A stretch of DNA of 64,000 nucleotides from CBFFRJ01 sp051486985 (lineage in GTDB: Bacteria; Pseudomonadota; Gammaproteobacteria; Enterobacterales; Enterobacteriaceae), in NCBI RefSeq assembly GCF_051486985.1, contig NZ_JAHVDV010000011.1:62001-126000 (forward strand), read 5' to 3'. Below, one piece after another: positions 33,595-42,600 of this stretch. Below the pieces are notes generated by a model. The model searched no databases. It had not been told where the DNA came from and saw only the letters and a list, made by a program, of their open reading frames with translations. A program made the translations under genes and the position numbers. Position 1 is the first letter of the stretch. Each line of letters opens with the position of its first letter.

Positions 33595-33918
33595 ATGTCC
33601 CATCAGCAGATTATTCAAACACTGACGGAATGGATTGATGAGCATATCGACCAACCGTTGAACATTGATGTTGTCGCCAGAAAGTCAGGCTATTCTAAAT
33701 GGTATCTGCAAAGGATGTTCCGCACGGTAACGCATCAAACCCTGGGCGATTATATTCGTCAGCGTCGGTTGTTACTGGCGGCGGAAGCACTGCGCACTAC
33801 GCAGCGTCCGATTTTTGATATTGCGATGGATCTGGGATATGTCTCGCAACAGACGTTTTCTCGGGTGTTTCGTCGTGAATTTGATCGGACACCCAGCGAC
33901 TATCGTCATCACGCGTAG
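33595..33918 (+). CDS. soxS: Superoxide-response activator SoxS
   Basis: A 107-residue AraC/XylS-family regulator, nearly identical to E. coli SoxS. It consists only of the two helix-turn-helix units: NIDVVARKSGYSKWYLQRMF and FDIAMDLGYVSQQTFSRVFRR (second cited in part). SoxS activates the oxidative stress and efflux regulon (sodA, zwf, micF, acrAB, and others). Translation begins behind AAAGAGG. The gene is transcribed only from the SoxR-controlled promoter. Confidence 0.97.
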   Translation: MSHQQIIQTLTEWIDEHIDQPLNIDVVARKSGYSKWYLQRMFRTVTHQTLGDYIRQRRLLLAAEALRTTQRPIFDIAMDLGYVSQQTFSRVFRREFDRTPSDYRHHA

Positions 33919-33933
33919 CGGCCGCCGGGGTAA

Positions 33934-34945
33934 TTACTTTAGTGGAGGCGGCTGCTTAACCCAGGCCATGAAGTCCTGCGGGGGGAGCGCCTTCGCAAAG
34001 TGCCAGCCCTGACAAAACTGCACGCCGCGCTTGAGCAACCAGGTGACCTGCTCACCGGTTTCCACCCCTTCAGCGATGATTTTTAACCGCAGACTGTGCG
34101 CCATCTCGATAATGTGTTCGGCGATGAGATGGCTGGTGCTATTGGTAGTCAGGGTATCGATAAAGGATTTATCTATCTTCAGAATATCGACATTTAATGA
34201 ATACAGGTTATGTAAGTTTGAATAACCAGTACCAAAATCATCAATTGCGACTTCATAACCTGCCTGACGAAATGCCTGAATGACGGGTGTTGTTTTAGGG
34301 ACGTCAATAAACCCGCGCTCAGTGACTTCTATTTTAATTTGCTCTGCACGGACCGAATATTCGCGGGCTTTATTAGAAATAAGGGCAATGAGCCTTGATG
34401 AGTGAAAATCTACTGCTGAAAGATTGACCGAAATATAAAGCTCAGGCCACTTAGCCAGAAAATCGCCTAAATCCTGAAAAAGTTCGTCAACCACATAATC
34501 GGTGACACGCTCAATCATCCCCTCTTTTTCTGCCAACGGAATAAATTCCGCCGGGCTCATTACCGGGCCATTAAAACCAGGCCAGCGTAATAATGCTTCA
34601 GCACCCACGCATTGGCCATTTTTTATATCAATAATAGGTTGGTAATGAAGTTTCAGCTGATGTTTTGCTAATGCCCGATGAAGTAACCGACGTGGGGAGT
34701 TAAACTCCTGTCGTGTTCGTGACCACATCAGCAACACAATAATACTGCATATCATCCCCAACGGCAGAGTCAGCGTTGCCTGGTGATAGAGGGACTGATA
34801 ATAGCTGTCACTCGACGTTGAAATGCGCTCCTGTTTCCTTCACTGCACGTACATGCGCAAACCATAGCGACAGCATCACCGGCAGGAGCACTACCACGAT
34901 GATCCCGACAAGTCTCAGCATCTTGCGACGCACGCTATGATTCAT
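33934..34945 (-). pseudogene. pdeC: pdeC (yjcC) with deleted periplasmic domain and frameshift
   Basis: E. coli PdeC has TM1, a periplasmic CSS domain of ~200 residues, TM2 and a cytoplasmic EAL domain (528 residues). Here the gene starts at 34945 with a proper N-terminus (MNHSVRRKMLRLVGIIVVVLLP, first TM) but reaches a TGA in frame after 46 codons. The rest is found in another frame, open from about 34840: RISTSSDSYYQSLYHQ, TM2 and a complete EAL domain with EALLRW, NLSAVDFHSS, EVTERGF, DDFGTGYSNL and AEGVETGEQ. About 190-200 codons between TM1 and TM2 are missing. The EAL part could still be made as a ~275-residue protein from the TTG at 34761. The EAL motifs are intact, so the loss may be recent. 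Confidence 0.82.
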
Positions 34946-35528
34946 TTCCGCCTATATCCCTGCATTTAGTGTGCCTGCATGTAATGTAGGCAGGATGCTT
35001 TGATAAACAGGTGATTACGTTGCATGAATCATACGACATTAGCAACTTACTTTTCTCATTAAAAACCTAATATTTGGTTATGACGATAATATTTGTCCGT
35101 AAGCCAAACTAAAAGTATGCGTTATGTTTATATTAAGGAATGCCTTTATCCACTGTTCAGACGTTTTTTTTGATTGCGCAACATACTATCGTTGATTAAG
35201 TCAAACTTCCCACAGGATAAAAAAAAGGCGGGCCGGTAGGATATTTTTTCAGCTATTGCATGCCCGATCATTTACGACTGAAAATAGCGATAATGCTCTT
35301 GCATTCACCCCTTCTTACTCTCTCCCCTATGCTTCGCGGCAGCACATGATGTTTCCGGTAAGCGTAAGTAAAATTAAAGTATCTGTTGCCCCGCAGGCTA
35401 CCTGTACGCCTTTACAGGTTCACTCTTTCCTGCGTGGCGAAGGGGTGACAGAAGCTATCCCTTTGATGCCCCGCTCCCGCTTTTCAGCCAAAATTTACAC
35501 GTATCAGGCTGGTGAATAAAAGAACAAA

Positions 35529-35544
35529 CGTGATATAGTTCACA
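35529..35544. promoter_or_regulatory. CRP-like site upstream of yjcB
   Basis: CGTGATATAGTTCACA matches the CRP pattern TGTGA-N6-TCACA at 9 of 10 conserved positions. It is centred about 135 bases before the yjcB start and 50-60 bases before the hairpin leader, a spacing suited to activation of a transcript that begins near 35580-35600. Confidence 0.55.
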
Positions 35545-35589
35545 TTATTGAAAGCAGCAACACTGTTTCAACCTGATGCGCTACCCCCT

Positions 35590-35640
35590 GCGGACTCAAG
35601 CACTGCCAGCCCATAATGGGCATGGCCCACGCCTGTCCGC
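35590..35640 (+). other. Structured leader upstream of yjcB
   Basis: An outer stem GCGGAC (35590-35595) / GTCCGC (35635-35640) encloses an inner hairpin, GCCAGCCC-ATAAT-GGGCATGGC, in which all but one base pair. The structure ends 31 bases before the yjcB start codon. I do not recognise a known riboswitch family. Confidence 0.5.
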
Positions 35641-35671
35641 CTGAGCTTTGTTTCTTTTTGAGGATAGTTTC

Positions 35672-35953
35672 ATGGCAACCTTAACCACCGGCGTTGTTCT
35701 CTTACGCTGGCAGATATTGAGTGCAGTGCTGATGTTTATGGCCAGCACACTGAATATTCGGTTTCGTAAAGCGGATTATATCGGCCTTGCCGTTATCAGT
35801 AGTGGACTGGGGCTTGTCGCGGCCTGCTGGTTTGCCACCGGTCTGCTGGGTATTACCCTGATGGACGCAGCCAACGTCTGGCATAACCTGGTCAATATCA
35901 TGACGGAAATATCAGCAAAAGCGCCGCCGGAATGGCCAATGGTGATTACCTGA
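35672..35953 (+). CDS. yjcB: Conserved membrane protein YjcB
   Basis: A 93-residue protein matching E. coli YjcB (same length). It has two to three hydrophobic segments: about 8-28 (LRWQILSAVLMFMASTLNI, cited in part), 38-62 (GLAVISSGLGLVAACWF) and a weak third. Function is unknown; the location is presumably the inner membrane. The start at 35672 follows TTGAGGAT and gives the E. coli N-terminus MATLTTGVVLLRWQ. It is followed by a terminator and is convergent with ssb. Confidence 0.9.
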   Translation: MATLTTGVVLLRWQILSAVLMFMASTLNIRFRKADYIGLAVISSGLGLVAACWFATGLLGITLMDAANVWHNLVNIMTEISAKAPPEWPMVIT

Positions 35954-35956
35954 TGC

Positions 35957-35983
35957 AAAAGCTCCCGCGTGGAGCTTTTTTTA
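35957..35983 (+). terminator. Terminator of yjcB
   Basis: AAAAGCTCC pairs with GGAGCTTTT around CGCGT and is followed by TTTTT, 4 bases after the stop codon. Confidence 0.85.
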
Positions 35984-36002
35984 TATCTGGATGGCAGAGA
36001 CA

Positions 36003-36030
36003 AAAAACCCTCGTCATTGCGAGGGTTTTA
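36003..36030 (-). terminator. Terminator of ssb
   Basis: AAACCCTCG pairs with CGAGGGTTT (36005-36028). On the minus strand it is followed by a T run, so it ends the ssb transcript; it is usable in both directions. Confidence 0.8.
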
Positions 36031-36063
36031 GTCAGTGGCTTAATGCGCCGTTTCGGACATCCA

Positions 36064-36603
36064 TCAGAACGGGATATCGTCGTCAAAGTCCATCGGTGGT
36101 TCGTTAGACTGCGCTGGCGCAGACTGCTGCTGCGGACGGGACTGTGCACCGCCGCTGAACTGGTTGCCACCCTGCGGTTGTTGAGGTTGACCCCAGCCGC
36201 CCTGCTGACCCTGGCCGCCGCCCATATTGCCACCTGCCGGCGCACCGCCACCCTGGCGACCACCGAGCATCTGCATGGTGCCACCAACGTTAACCACGAC
36301 TTCAGTGGTGTACTTTTCAGTACCAGACTGATCTGTCCATTTACGGGTACGCAACTGACCTTCGATATAGACCTGAGAACCTTTGCGCAGGTATTCACCG
36401 GCGACTTCAGCCAGTTTGCCAAACAGCACAACACGGTGCCATTCAGTCTGCTCTTTCATCTCACCCGTCGCTTTATCGCGCCAGGATTCGGAGGTCGCCA
36501 GCGTAATGTTGGCCACTGCACCACCACTCGGCATGTAGCGTACTTCCGGGTCCTGCCCCAGATTACCGACGAGAATCACCTTGTTTACGCCTCTGCTGGC
36601 CAT
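36064..36603 (-). CDS. ssb: Single-stranded DNA-binding protein SSB
   Basis: A 179-residue SSB. The OB fold occupies about residues 1-112 (MASRGVNKVILVGNLGQDPE, WRDKATGEMKEQTEWHRVVLF). A Gly/Gln-rich flexible linker follows, and the acidic tip MDFDDDIPF recruits repair and replication partners. The start at 36603 gives the E. coli N-terminus; the frame is open 40 codons upstream and that extension is rejected. It is divergent from uvrA, sharing a LexA-controlled region. Confidence 0.97.
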   Translation of the reverse strand: MASRGVNKVILVGNLGQDPEVRYMPSGGAVANITLATSESWRDKATGEMKEQTEWHRVVLFGKLAEVAGEYLRKGSQVYIEGQLRTRKWTDQSGTEKYTTEVVVNVGGTMQMLGGRQGGGAPAGGNMGGGQGQQGGWGQPQQPQGGNQFSGGAQSRPQQQSAPAQSNEPPMDFDDDIPF

Positions 36604-36749
36604 GATCGTGTCTCCTGAAAACATTTCTAAATAGTGTAAGCGCGCGAGTGTACCATTTCCACGTGGCCTTTCGATAGTTTCGAAGCATCTCCCGGCATTC
36701 GCACGATCCATACATTGTTGCACACTTAATCAGAATGCGCATTCCAATA

Positions 36750-36765
36750 CTGTATATTCAGCCAG
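36750..36765. promoter_or_regulatory. LexA (SOS) box between ssb and uvrA
   Basis: CTGTATATTCAGCCAG fits CTGT-N8-CCAG/ACAG and differs by few bases from the E. coli uvrA SOS box. It serves uvrA and possibly one ssb promoter. Confidence 0.9.
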
Positions 36766-36848
36766 GTTAAATTGTGTCATAATTAGCCGTTTCTGCCGGT
36801 TGTCCTTCAAACAAACCAGGCATTCCGAGTCATTACCGGGAAAGGTGA

Positions 36849-39674
36849 ATGGATAAGATCGAAGTACGGGGCGCACGCACCCACAATCTCAAAAACATCA
36901 ACCTCGTCATCCCACGCGACAAGCTGATTGTCGTGACCGGGCTGTCGGGTTCAGGTAAATCATCACTGGCTTTCGACACCCTGTACGCCGAAGGGCAGCG
37001 CCGCTATGTAGAGTCGCTCTCTGCCTACGCCCGCCAGTTCCTCTCCCTGATGGAAAAACCGGACGTTGACCACATCGAAGGGCTGTCGCCTGCGATTTCC
37101 ATTGAGCAAAAATCCACCTCGCACAACCCGCGCTCTACGGTCGGGACCATCACGGAAATCCACGACTACCTTCGTCTGCTGTATGCTCGCGTTGGCGAGC
37201 CGCGCTGCCCGGATCATGACGTGCCGCTGGCGGCGCAGACCGTCAGTCAGATGGTGGATAACGTACTGGCCCTGCCGGAAGGCAAGCGCCTGATGCTCCT
37301 CGCGCCGGTTATTAAAGAGCGAAAAGGTGAACACACCAAGACGCTGGAAAATCTGGCCAGCCAGGGCTACATCCGCGCACGTATTGATGGTGAAGTATGC
37401 GACCTTTCCGATCCGCCGTCGCTTGAACTGCAAAAGAAACACACCATCGAGGTGGTGATTGACCGCTTCAAGGTCCGTGAGGATTTAGCCCAACGCCTGG
37501 CGGAATCTTTTGAAACTGCATTGGAGCTCTCCGGCGGTACGGCGATTGTCGCCGATATGGACGACACCAAAGCGGAAGAGATGCTCTTCTCCGCCAACTT
37601 TGCCTGCCCAGTTTGTGGCTACAGCATGCGTGAACTGGAACCGCGCCTGTTCTCGTTCAACAACCCGGCTGGCGCCTGCCCTACCTGCGACGGCCTCGGC
37701 GTGCAGCAGTATTTCGACCCGGATCGCGTTATTCAGAATCCTGAACTGTCCCTCGCGGGCGGCGCTATTCGCGGCTGGGATCGGCGCAATTTTTACTATT
37801 TCCAGATGTTGAAGTCGCTGGCTGACCACTACAAATTCGATGTGGACGCGCCCTGGGCAAGCCTGAGCGCAAACGTCCATAAAGTGGTGCTGTTTGGTTC
37901 CGCAAAAGAGAGCATCGAGTTCAAATACATGAACGATCGCGGCGACACCTCCGTGCGCCGCCATCCGTTTGAAGGGGTGCTGCATAATATGGAGCGCCGC
38001 TATAAAGAGACCGAGTCCTCTGCGGTGCGTGAAGAACTGGCAAAGTTCATCAGCAATCGCCCGTGTGCGAGCTGCGAAGGGACGCGTCTGAACCGTGAAG
38101 CACGCCACGTCTATGTTGAAAATACGCCGCTGCCAACCATTTCGGATATGAGCATTGGCCACGCGATGGACTTCTTCACTAACCTGAAGCTTTCTGGTCA
38201 GCGGGCTAAAATCGCCGAAAAAGTGCTGAAAGAGATTGGCGATCGCCTGAAATTCCTGGTCAACGTTGGCCTGAACTACCTGACGCTTTCCCGCTCGGCG
38301 GAGACCCTCTCCGGTGGCGAAGCGCAACGTATCCGTCTGGCGAGCCAGATTGGTGCTGGTCTGGTGGGGGTGATGTACGTCCTGGATGAGCCGTCGATTG
38401 GCCTGCATCAGCGTGATAACGAGCGCCTGCTCGGTACATTGATTCACCTGCGCAATCTCGGCAATACCGTCATTGTGGTTGAACATGATGAAGATGCCAT
38501 CCGCGCCGCGGACCACGTGATTGATATCGGCCCTGGCGCCGGCGTTCACGGCGGCCAGGTTGTTGCAGAAGGTACGCTGGATGACATTATGGCGGTACCA
38601 GAGTCACTCACCGGCCAGTTCATGAGCGGTAAGCGGCAGATCACCGTACCAGCATCACGCGTTAAGGCTGACCCGGAAAAAGTGCTGAAACTGACCGGCG
38701 CACGCGGTAACAACCTTAAAGACGTGACGCTGACGCTGCCGGTTGGCCTGTTTACCTGCATTACCGGCGTCTCCGGCTCCGGTAAATCAACCCTGATTAA
38801 TGACACCCTCTTCCCGCTTGCCCAGACCCAACTCAACGGCGCAACGCTGGCGGAACCCGCGCCTTATCGCGATATCAAAGGGCTGGAACATTTCGATAAA
38901 GTTATCGACATCGATCAGAGTCCGATTGGCCGCACACCGCGTTCAAACCCGGCAACCTATACCGGGGTGTTTACGCCGGTACGCGAACTTTTCGCTGGCG
39001 TGCCGGAGTCCCGCTCTCGTGGCTACACCCCTGGGCGCTTTAGCTTTAACGTCCGTGGCGGACGCTGCGAAGCCTGCCAGGGCGATGGCGTCATCAAAGT
39101 TGAAATGCACTTCCTGCCGGATATTTACGTGCCGTGCGACCAGTGCAAAGGCAAACGCTACAACCGCGAAACGCTGGAGATTAAGTACAAGGGCAAGACG
39201 ATCCACGAAGTGCTGGATATGACCATCGAAGAGGCGCGTGAATTCTTTGACGCCGTGCCAGCGCTGGCCCGTAAGCTGCAAACCCTGATGGATGTCGGCC
39301 TGACCTACATCCGCCTGGGGCAGTCTGCCACCACGCTCTCCGGCGGTGAAGCACAGCGTGTGAAGCTGGCGCGTGAGCTTTCGAAACGTGGCACCGGTCA
39401 GACGTTGTATATTCTGGATGAACCCACCACCGGTCTGCACTTTGCGGACATTCAGCAGCTGCTGGAAGTGCTGCATCAGTTGCGCGATCAGGGCAATACT
39501 ATCGTGGTGATTGAGCACAACCTGGACGTTATTAAAACTGCCGACTGGATTGTCGATCTTGGTCCGGAAGGCGGTAGCGGCGGCGGGGAAATTCTCATCT
39601 CCGGTACGCCTGAAACCGTCGCCGAATGCGAAGCCTCGCACACGGCGCGCTTCCTGAAGCCGTTACTGAAGTAG
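36849..39674 (+). CDS. uvrA: Excinuclease ABC subunit A
   Basis: A 941-residue ABC-class ATPase of nucleotide excision repair. It has two nucleotide-binding units with Walker A GLSGSGKSSLAFD (about 31-43) and GVSGSGKSTLIND (about 640-652), signatures LSGGEAQRIRLASQIG and LSGGEAQRVKLARELSK, and zinc modules CPVCGYSM...CPTCDGLG and CEACQGDGVIKVEMHFLPD-region...CDQCKGKRYN. UvrA scans DNA for lesions and loads UvrB. The start follows AAAGGTG. Convergent with yjbR, whose stop abuts it without a gap. Confidence 0.98.
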   Translation: MDKIEVRGARTHNLKNINLVIPRDKLIVVTGLSGSGKSSLAFDTLYAEGQRRYVESLSAYARQFLSLMEKPDVDHIEGLSPAISIEQKSTSHNPRSTVGTITEIHDYLRLLYARVGEPRCPDHDVPLAAQTVSQMVDNVLALPEGKRLMLLAPVIKERKGEHTKTLENLASQGYIRARIDGEVCDLSDPPSLELQKKHTIEVVIDRFKVREDLAQRLAESFETALELSGGTAIVADMDDTKAEEMLFSANFACPVCGYSMRELEPRLFSFNNPAGACPTCDGLGVQQYFDPDRVIQNPELSLAGGAIRGWDRRNFYYFQMLKSLADHYKFDVDAPWASLSANVHKVVLFGSAKESIEFKYMNDRGDTSVRRHPFEGVLHNMERRYKETESSAVREELAKFISNRPCASCEGTRLNREARHVYVENTPLPTISDMSIGHAMDFFTNLKLSGQRAKIAEKVLKEIGDRLKFLVNVGLNYLTLSRSAETLSGGEAQRIRLASQIGAGLVGVMYVLDEPSIGLHQRDNERLLGTLIHLRNLGNTVIVVEHDEDAIRAADHVIDIGPGAGVHGGQVVAEGTLDDIMAVPESLTGQFMSGKRQITVPASRVKADPEKVLKLTGARGNNLKDVTLTLPVGLFTCITGVSGSGKSTLINDTLFPLAQTQLNGATLAEPAPYRDIKGLEHFDKVIDIDQSPIGRTPRSNPATYTGVFTPVRELFAGVPESRSRGYTPGRFSFNVRGGRCEACQGDGVIKVEMHFLPDIYVPCDQCKGKRYNRETLEIKYKGKTIHEVLDMTIEEAREFFDAVPALARKLQTLMDVGLTYIRLGQSATTLSGGEAQRVKLARELSKRGTGQTLYILDEPTTGLHFADIQQLLEVLHQLRDQGNTIVVIEHNLDVIKTADWIVDLGPEGGSGGGEILISGTPETVAECEASHTARFLKPLLK

Positions 39675-40028
39675 TCAGACGGACAGCTGTTGCCTGACGG
39701 GATCAGGCAACAGCGATAACGCCTGATTATACGAGGCATCAACCAGGTAGTAGAGCTGTGAGTCGGGCAGTGAGCCGTCGAGATAGACCGTGCTCCAGTG
39801 GGCTTTATTAAGATGCCTGCTGGGGCGCACATCTTTATGCTGCTGACGAAGCAACTCCGCCAGCTCCGGGCTGGTTTTCAGTGACGCCGCCGGACGCCCG
39901 TCCACCTCTTTCACCATCGCAAACAATACGTCAGATACTTTGATTTGCGTGGCTTTCCAGTCACTGTGAACGCTCTGCTCTGCGCCCTTTTTCGCCATGC
40001 AGTACTGTAATAACTCCGAAATGGTCAT
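39675..40028 (-). CDS. yjbR: MmcQ/YjbR family protein
   Basis: A 117-residue protein of the MmcQ/YjbR (CyaY-like fold) family. Conserved core: LKTSPELAELLRQQHKDVRPSRHLNKAHWSTVYLDGS (cited as RPSRHLNKAHWSTVYLDGS). It is a predicted DNA-binding protein, but function is not established. The start at 40028 follows AGGAGAAT and matches E. coli YjbR; the upstream open frame is rejected. Two bases separate it from the stop of yjbQ, so the two are an operon. Confidence 0.92.
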   Translation of the reverse strand: MTISELLQYCMAKKGAEQSVHSDWKATQIKVSDVLFAMVKEVDGRPAASLKTSPELAELLRQQHKDVRPSRHLNKAHWSTVYLDGSLPDSQLYYLVDASYNQALSLLPDPVRQQLSV

Positions 40029-40030
40029 CT

Positions 40031-40447
40031 TTATTCTCCTTGTAGCGTCGCGATGATGTGTCGCGAGCCGCCGTGGATACGATGCTCTCCCAGCCAGATC
40101 CCCTGCCATGTGCCAAGCTGAACGCGCCCGTGAGAAATGGGTAGCATCAGGGACACGCCAAGCATGGAGGACTTGATATGTGAAGGCATATCATCCGGCC
40201 CTTCATAGTCGTGCTCATAGTGCGCATTTTCAGGTACGGTCTTGAGAAAATGCTGCTCCATGTCGTGACGCACGGTAGGGTCGCAGTTTTCATTGAGGGT
40301 AAGAGAAGCAGAAGTATGCTGTAGCAGCAGATGTAACAATCCCGTTTTGATGCGGTGCAAATCATGGATCTGCCCCAACACCTCGTCAGTGACTAAATGA
40401 AAACCACGTGATTTAGCGTCCAACGTTAACGTTTGTTGATACCACAT
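40031..40447 (-). CDS. yjbQ: UPF0047 protein YjbQ
   Basis: A 138-residue protein of the YjbQ/UPF0047 family, the same length as in E. coli. Conserved blocks: LLQHTSASLTLNENCDP, GPDDMPSHIKSSMLGVSL and LGTWQGIWLGEHR. E. coli YjbQ shows weak thiamin phosphate synthase activity and can suppress thiE loss. The start at 40447 (MWYQQTLTLDAKSRG) matches E. coli. Operon with yjbR. Confidence 0.93.
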   Translation of the reverse strand: MWYQQTLTLDAKSRGFHLVTDEVLGQIHDLHRIKTGLLHLLLQHTSASLTLNENCDPTVRHDMEQHFLKTVPENAHYEHDYEGPDDMPSHIKSSMLGVSLMLPISHGRVQLGTWQGIWLGEHRIHGGSRHIIATLQGE

Positions 40448-40549
40448 CTGCTGCTCCATTGTGAAAGACGAATCTTTTTAAGTGTGCAGCAAGTCAGCAA
40501 AAGGTAAAACCCGCTAAGGCTTTTTTGTTTAATCAGGCAGTAAAAAACT

Positions 40550-41257
40550 TCAGTATTCTGAGTTAACAATGACCTCTTCGCCGTACGCCCCCGCCTGCGG
40601 CAGCGGCCGGTAGGTAGAGTTTGAAGCGCGCAGAATGCGCACCGGTCGCGCCTGAGCCGCTTTGGCTGCGGTAATATCGTTGTCCGAATCCCCGTAGAAG
40701 ATTTTGATCTGCTTATCCATCAGCCACTGGGTTTTGGTATTTTGCCCGGCCTTATCGCCGGCGAAAATTACCGGGTTCATGTTGGCGGCGGGGATCAGGA
40801 AGTCGTCCTGCAAAGTTTTGGTTACGCTTTCGGTCGCAGTCTGGCTGCGCCCCGTCACGAAAAAGAGGCGATCGCCTCGCTTCACGTGCATCGCAATCAG
40901 CGCGCGCGCCACCTCTTTTGGAATGCTGAACTCGTCCCAGCCGTTGTTCATCTTTTCCCAGAATTCAGGATTTTGCAGATATGCGTCGCTGTCCGGGGAG
41001 TAGATTTTTTTCCCGCGCCAGAAGCCCGGACTCGAAAAGAGCACCGTGTCGTCGATATCAAATCCTACGGCCATCGGCGGGCGATCCACAAGGCTGTTTT
41101 CAATCTGAGCGACGGAGACCCAATGCACGGGAACCTGTTCGGCGAGTCTGGCAACATTGGTCCCAGCGGTATTGTCAGGCGTTGGCGTGGAGGCAAGAGC
41201 AGAGACCGCGCTGAAAAGCGAAAATGATAAGCAGAGTGCCACTGTAATTTTTCGCAT
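40550..41257 (-). CDS. aphA: Class B acid phosphatase AphA
   Basis: A 235-residue periplasmic phosphatase of the DDDD (HAD) superfamily. Signal peptide about residues 1-23 (ending SALA). Catalytic motif I FDIDDTVLFSS, motif II FVTGRSQT, and the later Lys/Asp motif FYGDSDNDITAA are intact. It dephosphorylates nucleotides and other monoesters with Mg2+ as a homotetramer. It is monocistronic; the 149-base gap to tyrB contains two strong hairpins. Confidence 0.96.
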   Translation of the reverse strand: MRKITVALCLSFSLFSAVSALASTPTPDNTAGTNVARLAEQVPVHWVSVAQIENSLVDRPPMAVGFDIDDTVLFSSPGFWRGKKIYSPDSDAYLQNPEFWEKMNNGWDEFSIPKEVARALIAMHVKRGDRLFFVTGRSQTATESVTKTLQDDFLIPAANMNPVIFAGDKAGQNTKTQWLMDKQIKIFYGDSDNDITAAKAAQARPVRILRASNSTYRPLPQAGAYGEEVIVNSEY

Positions 41258-41322
41258 ATTTATCCCTAAATTTTCAGTTCGTTATGCTTAGAATTTGTGC
41301 AAATGATTAAAAAACCGTTCGA

Positions 41323-41347
41323 CCATACCCCCTGAAGCGGGGTATGG
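41323..41347. terminator. Hairpin 1 between tyrB and aphA
   Basis: CCATACCCC (41323-41331) pairs exactly with GGGGTATGG (41339-41347). It lies downstream of tyrB on the minus strand. Confidence 0.55.
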
Positions 41348-41374
41348 AAAGTCGTTTCTGCACTTTTTAGGGCA

Positions 41375-41398
41375 TTTTCCTCCCCGGCGGGAGGAAAA
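41375..41398 (-). terminator. Hairpin 2, likely tyrB terminator
   Basis: TTTTCCTCCC (41375-41384) pairs exactly with GGGAGGAAAA (41389-41398) around CGGC, starting 8 bases after the tyrB stop. The 3' arm on the minus strand ends in AAAATGCCC rather than T's, so termination may rely on the paired A/T ends or on the second hairpin. Confidence 0.55.
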
Positions 41399-41406
41399 GT
41401 GGGCGG

Positions 41407-42600
41407 TTACATTACGGCGGCAAATGCCTGCGCCACGCGGTGAACGTTGCGGCTGTTAAGACCAGCGACACACATGCGTCCGCTGGCGATGAGGTAAACG
41501 CCAAACTCGTCACGCAGACGGTCAACCTGCGCCGGGCTCAGGCCGGTGTAGCTGAACATGCCGCGCTGCTGCAGCAGACAATCAAAGTTACGGCCAGGCA
41601 CCGCCTCTTTCAGCACGGTAACCAGTGCCTGACGCATGGACAGAATACGGATGCGCATGGTTTCCACTTCCGCCAGCCATGAGGCTTTCAGCGCCGTATC
41701 ACTAAGCACGGTTGCGACCAACTGAGCACCAAAATTTGGCGGGCTGGAGTAGTTGCGACGGACCGTAGCTTTCAGTTGACCCAGTACGCGACTGGCTGCA
41801 TCAGCATCTTCACAAACCACCGACAGGCCGCCGACACGCTCACCATAAAGGGAGAAAATTTTGGAAAACGAGTTGCTTACCAGCGCAGGCAGGCCGGCAT
41901 CCGCAACCGCGCGAATGGCGTAGGCATCCTCTTCCATGCCAGCGCCAAAGCCCTGATACGCGATGTCGAGGAACGGGATCAGGTTGCGTGCTTTGAGCGC
42001 GGCCACCACCGCATCCCATTGATCGTTACTCAGATCGGAGCCGGTCGGGTTATGGCAGCACGGATGCAGCAACACGATGCTCTGCGCCGGCAGCGCCTCC
42101 AGTGTTTCAAGCAGCGCCGCGAAGCGCACGCCGTTAGTTTCGCTGTCGAACCAGGGATAAGTGCTGACGGTGAAACCGGCACCTTCAAAGATAGCAACGT
42201 GATTTTCCCAGGTAGGGTCGCTGACCCAGACGCCGGAATTCGGGAAGTAGCGTTTAAGGAAATCGGCACCCACTTTCAACGCGCCGGAGCCGCCCAGCGT
42301 CTGGATGGTCGCCAGGCGTTTTTGCGCCAGGACCGGGTGATCGGCCCCAAACAGCAGGGGGGCGATGGTATGGCGGTAGCTGTTCAACCCTTCCATCGGC
42401 AGATAAAGTGACGCCCCGTGCGGCTGAGCATTCAGACGAGCTTCGGCTTCGGCAATCGCCTGCAGACGAGGAATGATACCCTCTTCGTTATAATAGAGCC
42501 CGATGCTGAGGTTTACTTTGTCGCTACGGGGGTCTTCTTTAAAACGCTCCATCAACGTCAGGATAGGGTCGCCCGCATAGGCGTCAACTTTCTGAAACAC
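41407..42600 (-). CDS. tyrB: Aromatic amino acid aminotransferase TyrB
   Basis: A 397-residue PLP-dependent class I aminotransferase, the same length as in E. coli. The PLP lysine lies in SNSFSKIFSLYGERVGG; other conserved blocks are LHPCCHNPTG and YPWFDSETNGV. It makes tyrosine, phenylalanine and leucine from their keto acids. The N-terminus MFQKVDAYAGDPILTLME is identical in style to E. coli TyrB. The upstream 600 bases carry a repeat and a hairpin-rich block rather than a clear TyrR box. Confidence 0.96.
   Translation of the reverse strand: MFQKVDAYAGDPILTLMERFKEDPRSDKVNLSIGLYYNEEGIIPRLQAIAEAEARLNAQPHGASLYLPMEGLNSYRHTIAPLLFGADHPVLAQKRLATIQTLGGSGALKVGADFLKRYFPNSGVWVSDPTWENHVAIFEGAGFTVSTYPWFDSETNGVRFAALLETLEALPAQSIVLLHPCCHNPTGSDLSNDQWDAVVAALKARNLIPFLDIAYQGFGAGMEEDAYAIRAVADAGLPALVSNSFSKIFSLYGERVGGLSVVCEDADAASRVLGQLKATVRRNYSSPPNFGAQLVATVLSDTALKASWLAEVETMRIRILSMRQALVTVLKEAVPGRNFDCLLQQRGMFSYTGLSPAQVDRLRDEFGVYLIASGRMCVAGLNSRNVHRVAQAFAAVM

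Larger units (their letters stand above)
34946..35671. other. Intergenic region pdeC/yjcB
   Basis: About 725 bases, longer than the E. coli equivalent. It holds a CRP-like site (35529-35544) and a hairpin leader (35590-35640) in front of yjcB. An 87-codon open frame at 35256-35519 has no good ribosome site or recognisable homology and is not called. The first 300 bases are AT-rich and show nothing I can name. Confidence 0.5.

Noticed and set aside
35256..35519. 87-codon open frame upstream of yjcB
   Set aside because: No ribosome site at its start or at the internal ATG pair, no recognisable family and no support from neighbours; kept only as part of the intergenic description.
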